This document shows, in pieces, positions 1-5,126 of a stretch of DNA of 7,735 nt. The stretch is from Rubrobacter sp. (lineage in GTDB: Bacteria; Actinomycetota; Rubrobacteria; Rubrobacterales; Rubrobacteraceae). The stretch lies in the NCBI GenBank assembly GCA_013815575.1, contig JACDFX010000061.1, forward strand, positions 1-7,735, read 5' to 3'. The notes beneath the pieces were generated by a model, which had not been told where the DNA came from, did not search any database, and worked only from the letters and a program-made list of their open reading frames with translations. Position 1 is the stretch's first letter. Every line of letters starts with the position of its first letter. Position numbers and translations under genes: made by a program.

Positions 1-1
1 C

Positions 2-1414
2 GTAAACCCCGTCGAGGCCATGCGCTCCCGAGCCGGCGGCGGGGGGAGAAGAAAAGCGTCGCGTCTGGCGCCGGTGCTTGGTCTGGTGCTCGCGGGGGTC
101 GGCGTGCCCTGGATCTACTACCTCGCCAAGAACCTCTCCGCCAACCTCGACGGCCTGGTCTACGCCTCAGGTATTGCGGGCGTTATCGCGGCCTTTCTCG
201 GCGTCTCGCTGCTCATCCCCGTCCTCGTCAGGCCGCTCGCGGCCCTCTTCTCTCCTGTGCTGCGGCTTCTCTTCGGGGTCGAGGGGCGGATGGCGGCGGC
301 GAACGCGACCAGGAACCGGGGGAGGACGGCGCTTACCGCGTCGGCGCTCATGGTCGGGATCTCGCTCGTGGTGGCGTTCTCGGCGCTGGGTGGGAGCCTG
401 CTCGGCTCGATACGGGCCTACCTCGACGACTCTTTAGGCAGCGACTACGTCGTCCAGCCAACCCAGCAGGCCTCAGACGCCGGCTTCTCCGCAAGCCTGC
501 CAGAGAAGATCGGGGGCGTGGAAGGCGTCGAGCGGACGACGAGCATCGTCTCCAGCTTCCGCCGCAGCGGGGAGAAGGTCGACATCGTCTTCGGCGTGGA
601 CGAGAACTATCCCGAGATCTTCCGCACGGACCTGGTCCCCGGAGCCAGGCCGGATGCCTTCGGGCGGCTCGAGGAGGGCGGAGCCCTGATCGGCAAACAA
701 CTCGCCGAGTCCCGCGGGCTTCGGGTGGGAGACGGCATAGAGTTGGCGGGGCTGAAGGGCAAAAAGAGATACCCCGTCGAGGGCATCCTGGAGAGCGACC
801 TCGTCGGCGGCGGGTCCGGTATCTACCTCTCCAAACGGGCGCTCGCCAGGGACTTCAACGAGACCGAGAGTGAGTTTTTGGCCGTAAAGGCCGAGTCGGG
901 GTCCGACCGCGGGGCGTTGTCCGATGGGATCGGGGAGGTGTTGCGAGACTACCCGCAGTTCACGTTGTACTCCAACGCCGAGTGGAAGGCGCGCATCGAG
1001 GGGGACTTCAACCGCCAGTACGTGTTCTTCTACGCCATCATGGGCGTCTCGGTGGCGGTCTCGGCCTTTGGGGTCGTCAACACGTTGTCCATGAGCGTCT
1101 TCGAGAGGACGCGGGAGATTGGGATCCTGAGGGCCATCGGGACGACGCGCCTTCAGATAGGGCGCCTCATCGTCGACGAGGGCATCGTCATAAGCCTCAT
1201 AGGCTGCCTCGTAGGTGTTGTCCTGGGCTCCCTGCTCGGCTACCTGTTCGTGCAAGGGTCGGGCGCCGGGGGGTTCGAGATCGAGTTCTACTACCCGAAG
1301 CTGCCGGCGCTCGCGGCCCTCTTCTCCGGCCTCCTTATCGGGATCTTCGCCGGCCTCCTCCCCGCCCGCTCCGCCGCCCGCAAGGCCATTGTCGAGGCCG
1401 TCGGCTACGAGTAG
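2..1414 (+). CDS. FtsX/MacB-type ABC transporter permease, C-terminal half (5'-truncated by window)
   Basis: Membrane permease subunit of an ABC transporter of the FtsX/MacB/LolC type; substrate unknown, possibly lipid, lipoprotein or peptide. The frame is open from base 2 and the first visible residues, VNPVEAM, resemble the end of an FtsX domain (the usual NPVEALR signature). The ATG at 20 is therefore internal and the true start lies upstream. From the first visible codon, hydrophobic segments fall near residues 22-41, 52-77, 109-136, 338-365, 397-420 and 434-460. A soluble extracytoplasmic domain (MacB core-like) occupies about 137-335. The segment FERTREIGILRAIGTT near residue 370 is the classic FtsX coupling motif, and the tail ARSAARKAIVEAVGYE repeats the end-of-domain signature. 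This implies a two-FtsX-domain permease, usually about 800-900 residues, of which 470 are visible. The ATPase partner would be expected upstream. Family call is firm, substrate is not. Confidence 0.9.
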   Translation, partial: VNPVEAMRSRAGGGGRRKASRLAPVLGLVLAGVGVPWIYYLAKNLSANLDGLVYASGIAGVIAAFLGVSLLIPVLVRPLAALFSPVLRLLFGVEGRMAAANATRNRGRTALTASALMVGISLVVAFSALGGSLLGSIRAYLDDSLGSDYVVQPTQQASDAGFSASLPEKIGGVEGVERTTSIVSSFRRSGEKVDIVFGVDENYPEIFRTDLVPGARPDAFGRLEEGGALIGKQLAESRGLRVGDGIELAGLKGKKRYPVEGILESDLVGGGSGIYLSKRALARDFNETESEFLAVKAESGSDRGALSDGIGEVLRDYPQFTLYSNAEWKARIEGDFNRQYVFFYAIMGVSVAVSAFGVVNTLSMSVFERTREIGILRAIGTTRLQIGRLIVDEGIVISLIGCLVGVVLGSLLGYLFVQGSGAGGFEIEFYYPKLPALAALFSGLLIGIFAGLLPARSAARKAIVEAVGYE

Positions 1415-1432
1415 GTATTGTAAGGTTCTCTA

Positions 1433-1882
1433 GTGGACACGCTGCACTTCGAAATCGGAAAGAGGGAAGATCCGGCCGCCGGCCTCGTAGACGCGGTGGG
1501 CATCTTTATCAACGGGCGTAGCCTCGTGGATATGGTGAGAGAGGTCGAGCTTCCGTTTGCCGCGAGCGAAGGCAAGCCCCGCCTCGCCGGCAAGTACGTC
1601 GGGTTGCCGCTCGAAGCCATCCTGTTTCCTTCTCGGCGTTTGCTGGGCGACCGTGAAGAGCGCTACGACGATTGGGGAGGCAGGATCTCAGTCCTCGGTT
1701 GCGGTTGCGACGAAGTGGGATGCTGGCCCTTGCAGGTCGTGATAGCCGCAACGGAAAACCGCGTAACCTGGAGCGACTTCGAGCAGCCGCACCGGAAGAG
1801 CTGGCGCCACGACCGGCTCGGACCCTTCGTCTTCGAGCGCGGCGCGTACGAGAGGGCTCTCCGCGGGGAACCGGAGGGTTGA
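1433..1882 (+). CDS. conserved-looking protein of unknown function, Cys-cluster
   Basis: A 149-residue protein of unknown function, apparently soluble, with no signal peptide or membrane segment. It starts at GTG 1433, with a TAAGG Shine-Dalgarno at 1421-1425 spaced 7 bases away. It follows the permease stop by only 18 bases, so the two may be co-transcribed. Visible landmarks are IFINGRSLVDMVREVELPFA (residues 24-43), LAGKYVGLP (51-59), LGCGCDEVGCWPL (88-100, Cys90, Cys92, Cys97, Trp98) and VTWSDFEQPHR (111-121). The layout matches a family of small uncharacterised actinobacterial proteins I recall with an 'LGC.C...GCWPL ... V.WS.F.QPHR' pattern, but I cannot name it. The three cysteines could bind a metal or be redox-active; this is inference only. 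Coding quality looks good, with GC-rich third positions throughout. There is no evidence that it functions with the permease. Confidence 0.8.
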   Translation: MDTLHFEIGKREDPAAGLVDAVGIFINGRSLVDMVREVELPFAASEGKPRLAGKYVGLPLEAILFPSRRLLGDREERYDDWGGRISVLGCGCDEVGCWPLQVVIAATENRVTWSDFEQPHRKSWRHDRLGPFVFERGAYERALRGEPEG

Positions 1883-1979
1883 TAGAGGATCTAACCCCCG
1901 CAAAGACAACCGATGCCCGCGTCTACCGGAAAGGTCCGGGTGGGCGAGGGGGAGTGCCCGCCGCGAGTTCGCGATTGCC

Positions 1980-2215
1980 CAGCGCGGGCTGAGAACCGAA
2001 TGCCAACCGGGAAGTACATCCGGTTCGAGAACGGCGAGAAAGAGTACTACGACCTGACGAAAGACCCTTACGAGGCTGAGAGCAATCCCGGCTCGGTGGC
2101 CGCGGAGACCCGCGCCTACTGGGAGGGGCGGATGGACGACCTCCGCTCCTGTTCCGGTCCAACCTGTCAGGCCGCTGAGGACAGGCCCGCCTCTCCGGAC
2201 CCGGCCGCACCGTAA
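1980..2215 (+). pseudogene. sulfatase (arylsulfatase-type) C-terminal remnant
   Basis: Only the tail of a sulfatase is visible. In the frame ending at TAA 2213-2215 the translation contains KYIRFENGEKEYYDL, TKDPYEAESNPGS and LRSCSGPTCQ. These match the usual C-terminal pattern of arylsulfatases (KYI.Y..GE.ELYDL..DPYELEN, then a short helix ending in L..C.G..C). The normally preceding GLRTE motif is also present, at 1986-2000, but in a different frame (positions 0 mod 3, against 2 mod 3 for KYIRF), so an indel near 2001-2011 breaks the reading frame. No catalytic core (the C/S-x-P-x-R modification site and metal ligands) exists upstream; the space is occupied by the intact gene ending at 1882. 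This is therefore a decayed, non-catalytic fragment. A short ORF starting at ATG 1913 would read through the tail as 100 residues, but its first 33 look non-coding. The alternative is a small novel gene with a sulfatase-like tail. Confidence 0.62.
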
Positions 2216-2259
2216 CGGGACAAGAGAATAACGCCGGGGTGGGTAGCGTGGCGCAGGTG

Positions 2260-2293
2260 GGCCTGAGAAGGCCTGGGCCGGGCGCTCCGGCCC
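2260..2293 (+). terminator. two adjacent GC-rich hairpins, possible weak terminator
   Basis: Two hairpins lie back to back between the sulfatase remnant and crtI. The first is GGCCT (2260-2264), loop GAGA, AGGCC (2269-2273). The second is a 7-bp stem, GGGCCGG (2275-2281), with a 5-base loop and CCGGCCC (2287-2293), followed by TCTCCCT. The position, 45 bases after the sulfatase stop, suits a terminator for the upstream unit. There is no real T-run, however, so intrinsic termination is uncertain. Confidence 0.3.
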
Positions 2294-2350
2294 TCTCCCT
2301 GTGAGCCCCTTTACCCGGACGTCGAGCAAACGCTGCTAGCATCGGGGACG

Positions 2351-2366
2351 TATACTTTCGAGGATA
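2351..2366 (+). promoter_or_regulatory. candidate crtI promoter -10 with overlapping imperfect dyad
   Basis: TATACT at 2351-2356 matches the sigma-70 -10 consensus TATAAT at 5 of 6 positions and lies 35 bases before the proposed crtI start. It is the left half of an imperfect dyad, TATACT-TTCG-AGGATA (2351-2366, one mismatch). I see no convincing -35 at 16-18 bases upstream. Read this as a tentative core promoter, possibly needing an activator or an alternative sigma factor, with a possible regulator site over the -10. Confidence 0.25.
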
Positions 2367-2379
2367 CCCTTTGAGAAGA

Positions 2380-2386
2380 GAGGTGA
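2380..2386 (+). promoter_or_regulatory. strong Shine-Dalgarno of crtI, decides the CTG start
   Basis: GAGGTGA at 2380-2386 is a 7-base perfect match to the 16S anti-Shine-Dalgarno (TAAGGAGGTGA). It ends 4 bases before CTG 2391, a normal distance when measured from GAGG. No ATG, GTG or TTG in the crtI frame exists between the upstream in-frame stop TAG (2337-2339) and GTG 2430. That GTG encodes the last valine before the GxGxxG motif. Confidence 0.7.
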
Positions 2387-2390
2387 CGCT

Positions 2391-3905
2391 CTGGCGGCGT
2401 CGGCACGGTCGAAGAAACGGGTTGTTATCGTGGGGGCCGGCATGGGCGGCCTGGCGGCGGCGATCCGGCTGGCGGCCATCGGCTTCGAGGTCGAGGTCTT
2501 CGAGAAGAACGGTGCGGTCGGCGGGCGCATGGGCCGTCTGGAGGCGGAAGGTTTCTCCTTCGACACCGGGCCCTCCCTGCTGCTGATGACCGATACTTAC
2601 CGCGAGCTCTTCGCCTTCGCGGACCGGGACCTCGACGACTACGTCAGGCTCATACCGCTAGACGGGGACTACAGGGTGACCTTCGGGGATGGGGACACGC
2701 TCACCACCAGGCGGGCGCTGCCGGAGATGATCCAGGAGCTCGAACGCATCGAACCGGGCGTAACCCCCCGCTTCTACCGCTTCCTCGAAGACGCCTGCTA
2801 CAAGTACCGCCTCGGCCGCAGCGAGTTCGTCGAGCGGGATTTCGACAAGGCGAAGGACTTTTTCGGCCTCAGGAACCTCCGGCTGCTGCTCAAGACGAAG
2901 GCCATGAACAACTACTACCGCCAGGTCTCGAAGTTCTTCGAAACGGATAAGCTGCGCCAGGCTTTCAGCCTGCAGACGATGTACCTGGGCCTCTCCCCCT
3001 TCTCCGCGCCGGCCGTCTACGCCCTACTCCCCTACACCGAGCTGGCCGAGGACGGCCTCTGGTTCCCCGAAGGCGGCATGTACGCCCTCGTCGAAGCGAT
3101 GCAGCGGCTGGCAGTCGAGCTCGGCGTGACGTTCCACCTGAACAGCCCGGTGGAGAACGTCGTCGTGACGAAGGGCCGCGCCAGCGGCGTGCGGGTAGGG
3201 GGCGAAGCTGGCGGAGTGGAGGTCGGGGCGGACGCCGTGCTCGCCAACGCGGACCTCCCGTACGCCTACCGCGAGCTGCTCGGCGGCGCTGCCGATTCGG
3301 ACTTCCGGTTCCGCAGGCGCGAGAAGCTCCAGTACACGGCCTCGGCGTTCATGTTGTACCTGGGGATAGACGGCAAGCTGGACGACATGCTCCACCACAA
3401 CTTCTACCTCTCCCCCGAGTACCGGGAGAACTTCGAGGCCATTTTCCGCGACGGGCGCCTCCCCGAGGACCCCTCTTTCTACGCGGTCGTCCCGTCAAAG
3501 ACCGAGCCGGGGATGGCGCCGGAGGGCCGGGAGGCCCTGTTCGTGCTCGTCCCGGTGCCGCACCTGGGGCCGAACGTGGATTGGACCCGCGACGGCCCCG
3601 CGTTCAAGGAGAAGGTCTACGGGCTTCTGGAGAGGCGCTGCGGGCTGGACCGGAGCCGGGTCATCTACGAGGAGGTCAAGACGCCGCTTGACTGGCGCGA
3701 CGACTACAATCTGGAGGAGGGGGCGGCGTTTGGGATCGGGCACGGCATACTCCAGGTCGGGTACTTCCGGCCGCCTATGGTCTCCCGCAGCGTGGAAGGC
3801 ATGTACTTTGTCGGGGCGAGCACCCGCCCGGGGACGGGCGTGCCGCTGGTTACCATAGGCGCCAGGCTGGCCGCCGAGCGCATCGGGCGCGAGGTCGGGG
3901 TTTGA
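2391..3905 (+). CDS. crtI: phytoene desaturase (CrtI family), probable CTG start
   Basis: FAD-dependent carotenoid desaturase, expected to convert 15-cis-phytoene stepwise to lycopene at the membrane. With a start at CTG 2391 it is 504 residues, normal for CrtI. The N-terminus reads KKRVVIVGAGMGGLAAAIRL, a dinucleotide-binding fold with GAGMGG at residues 15-20. EVEVFEKN (33-40) supplies the ribose-binding acid, followed by GAVGGRMG (41-48) and FDTGPSLLLM (57-66). The C-terminus has GMYFVGASTRPGTGVPLV (from about residue 470), the CrtI FAD-binding signature. Starting at GTG 2430 would delete the first beta strand and leave the protein beginning at the glycine motif, so the CTG preceded by the strong Shine-Dalgarno is preferred. 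The stop overlaps the crtB start by 4 bases. The degree of desaturation and the end product (for example a bacterioruberin-type pigment) cannot be read from the sequence. CrtN or CrtD-like desaturases are the alternatives, but pairing with crtB favours CrtI. Confidence 0.93.
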   Translation: MAASARSKKRVVIVGAGMGGLAAAIRLAAIGFEVEVFEKNGAVGGRMGRLEAEGFSFDTGPSLLLMTDTYRELFAFADRDLDDYVRLIPLDGDYRVTFGDGDTLTTRRALPEMIQELERIEPGVTPRFYRFLEDACYKYRLGRSEFVERDFDKAKDFFGLRNLRLLLKTKAMNNYYRQVSKFFETDKLRQAFSLQTMYLGLSPFSAPAVYALLPYTELAEDGLWFPEGGMYALVEAMQRLAVELGVTFHLNSPVENVVVTKGRASGVRVGGEAGGVEVGADAVLANADLPYAYRELLGGAADSDFRFRRREKLQYTASAFMLYLGIDGKLDDMLHHNFYLSPEYRENFEAIFRDGRLPEDPSFYAVVPSKTEPGMAPEGREALFVLVPVPHLGPNVDWTRDGPAFKEKVYGLLERRCGLDRSRVIYEEVKTPLDWRDDYNLEEGAAFGIGHGILQVGYFRPPMVSRSVEGMYFVGASTRPGTGVPLVTIGARLAAERIGREVGV

Positions 3906-4831
3906 GGCTCGACCCGGCGAGCGGCGTCAAGCTCGACGACGGTCTCTCACTGGCCGAGAGCTACGAGTTGTGCCGCCTGATCCAGAAGGCCCACAGCCGC
4001 ACTTACTACTTCTCCACCCAGTTCTTCCCGCCGCCAGTCCGGCCCGGGGTGCACGCCCTTTACGCCTTCATGCGCTACGCCGACGAGATCGTGGACAACC
4101 CCGGCGTGACGAGCCTGGAGGAACAACTCGAAGGCCTCCGGGCCTTCGAGCGCGAGACGATGGCCGCCGTGGCCGGCGAACCCGTCGCGAACCCCGTGCT
4201 GCGGGCCTACGCCGACACGGTCCGCACGAGCGGCATAGAGCCAGCCCACATAACGGCCTTCATGGATAGCATGAAGATGGACACCCGCGTCTTCCGCTAC
4301 GAGACGTTCCGGGAACTCGAGGTCTACACCTACGGTAGCGCGGCCGTCGTCGGCCTGATGATGTGCCGGGTCTTGGGCGTCGCGGACACGTCGGCGGACC
4401 CCCACGCCGAGGCCCTCGGGGTCGCCATGCAGCTCTCGAATTTCTTGCGCGACGTGGCCGAGGACTGGCGCCGCGGCCGCGTCTACCTGCCCCTTGAGGA
4501 CCTGGAGCGGTTCGGATACCGGGAGGAGGACCTCGCGGCCGGCGTCGTGGACGAGAGGTTCGTCTCCCTGATGCGCTTCGAGATCGAGCGGGCGAGGAAG
4601 CTCTACGCCTACGCCGACGAGGGGATCCAGTACATACCCAGGGGCCGGCGGTGGCCCGTGGTGGTCGCGCGTGAACTCTACGCGGGCATCTTGGGTCGCA
4701 TAGAGGCCAGGGACTACGACGTGTACGCCGGCCGGGCCGAGACTTCGCGGCCGAGAAAACTTCTGGTGGCGGCGCGGGTGGCGGCGCGGGACCCGCGCGA
4801 GATCCTGACCCGCTCGACCACCCGCCGCTAA
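3902..4831 (+). CDS. crtB: phytoene synthase
   Basis: Condenses two geranylgeranyl diphosphates through presqualene-type chemistry to 15-cis-phytoene, the substrate of CrtI. It has 309 residues, typical for bacterial CrtB. The two Mg-diphosphate binding Asp-rich motifs are RYADEIVDNP (Asp61 and Asp65) and NFLRDVAEDWRRGRVYLP (Asp184 and Asp188). The substrate-pocket segment VYTYGSAAVVGLMM (141-154) is characteristic of the trans-isoprenyl diphosphate head-to-head synthase fold. The start is TTG 3902, inside TTGA overlapping the crtI stop, with GAGGT at 3891-3895 as Shine-Dalgarno; translational coupling to crtI is likely. Squalene or hydroxysqualene synthase (HpnC/HpnD) belongs to the same fold, but the crtI partner supports phytoene synthase. 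No geranylgeranyl diphosphate synthase gene is visible in the window, so that step must be encoded elsewhere. Confidence 0.93.
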   Translation: MRLDPASGVKLDDGLSLAESYELCRLIQKAHSRTYYFSTQFFPPPVRPGVHALYAFMRYADEIVDNPGVTSLEEQLEGLRAFERETMAAVAGEPVANPVLRAYADTVRTSGIEPAHITAFMDSMKMDTRVFRYETFRELEVYTYGSAAVVGLMMCRVLGVADTSADPHAEALGVAMQLSNFLRDVAEDWRRGRVYLPLEDLERFGYREEDLAAGVVDERFVSLMRFEIERARKLYAYADEGIQYIPRGRRWPVVVARELYAGILGRIEARDYDVYAGRAETSRPRKLLVAARVAARDPREILTRSTTRR

Positions 4832-4886
4832 CCGGAGAGCACCGGGCCGGGGACGGACGCACGGACTACCGGTCGTGGGATTCGGA

Positions 4887-4915
4887 TTGAAATAGCCCCC
4901 GAGTCGTGCTGTAAT
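4887..4915 (+). promoter_or_regulatory. sigma-70-type promoter of the methionine operon
   Basis: TTGAAA (4887-4892, 5 of 6 to TTGACA) and TGTAAT (4910-4915, 5 of 6 to TATAAT) are separated by exactly 17 bases. Transcription would begin near 4922, about 28 bases before the riboswitch and about 200 bases before the first codon. This is the best promoter in the window and fits the leader RNA downstream. Confidence 0.75.
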
Positions 4916-4949
4916 TTGGGGGTCTGGAGTCGGCTTGCCGGCCCGGACG

Positions 4950-5056
4950 CTCATCGAGAGCGGTGGAGGGATGGGCCCTTTGAAGCCGCGGCGACCGGCG
5001 GGACTAGAGTCCCGTGGCAGGTGCCAACTCCCGCGGAGGATACTCCGAGAGATGAG
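4950..5056 (+). promoter_or_regulatory. SAM-I (S-box) riboswitch aptamer
   Basis: Cis-acting RNA that binds S-adenosylmethionine. P1 is CTCATC (4950-4955) with GATGAG (5051-5056), a perfect 6-bp closing helix. The conserved S-box core follows: GAGAGCGGTGGAGGGATGGG with the kink-turn region (4956-4975), GGCCC and TGAAGCC (about 4973-4987), and GCGACC where GCAACC is usual (4991-4996). The P3 hairpin is CGGGAC/GTCCCG with loop TAGA (4999-5014), followed by GGTGCCAACTCC (5020-5031). P4 is CGGAG/CTCCG with loop GATA (5034-5047), then GAGAGAT. All elements are in canonical order and spacing. The next genes, a homocysteine methyltransferase-MTHFR fusion and metH, are the expected regulon. High SAM should reduce expression. 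Confidence 0.95.
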
Positions 5057-5083
5057 TCGGAACCGCATCGACTGACCTCTCTC
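5047..5083 (+). promoter_or_regulatory. candidate antiterminator helix of the SAM riboswitch
   Basis: GAGAGA (5047-5052) can pair with TCTCTC (5078-5083), and AGTCG (5055-5059) with CGACT (5069-5073). This gives an 11-bp two-part helix around a 9-base loop with a small internal loop. It uses the 3' strand of aptamer helix P1 and most of the 5' arm of the terminator (5075-5086), so it is mutually exclusive with both. That is the standard S-box switching arrangement: formed without SAM, replaced by P1 plus terminator with SAM. The pairings are seen in the sequence; the switch is inferred. Confidence 0.65.
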
Positions 5084-5126
5084 CTCCGCGCCGACGCGCA
5101 ACCACAGAGGAGAGAGGTTTTCTTTT
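5075..5126 (+). terminator. riboswitch terminator hairpin that also contains the next gene's ribosome binding site
   Basis: ACCTCTCTCCTC (5075-5086) and GAGGAGAGAGGT (5107-5118) form a perfect 12-bp stem. Inside the 20-base loop, CGCG (5087-5090) and CGCG (5095-5098) can add a 4-bp inner stem around CCGA. The stem is followed by a T-rich tract, TTTTCTTTT (5118-5126), typical of an intrinsic terminator. The 3' arm GAGGAGAGAGG is also the only Shine-Dalgarno for the TTG start at 5125, 7 bases further on. Formation of the hairpin would therefore both end transcription and hide the ribosome binding site. Confidence 0.85.

Noticed and set aside
20..22. ATG as start of the permease
   Set aside because: The frame is open upstream to the window edge and the residues before it (VNPVEAM) continue an FtsX end motif, so it is internal.
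473..1255. 260-codon minus-strand frame under the permease gene
   Set aside because: It lies opposite a clearly coding FtsX-type gene, has no recognisable motif and has the composition of an antisense shadow.
2430..2432. GTG as start of crtI
   Set aside because: It would remove KKRVVI of the FAD-binding fold and has no Shine-Dalgarno at suitable distance; CTG 2391 fits better.
4855..4880. Inverted repeat after crtB as a terminator
   Set aside because: CACG/CGTG gives only about 5 bp including a wobble pair, with no T-run. I see no clear terminator for the crt operon.
4896..4922. CCCCC and GGGGG flanking the promoter spacer and start region as an operator hairpin
   Set aside because: Only five G-C pairs around a 17-base loop; expected by chance in GC-rich DNA.
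3947..5101. 384-codon open frame on the minus strand
   Set aside because: It runs opposite to crtB and across the promoter and SAM riboswitch. Its residues are biased to His, Val, Gly, Arg and Pro as expected for the antisense of GC-rich codons, and no domain is recognisable.
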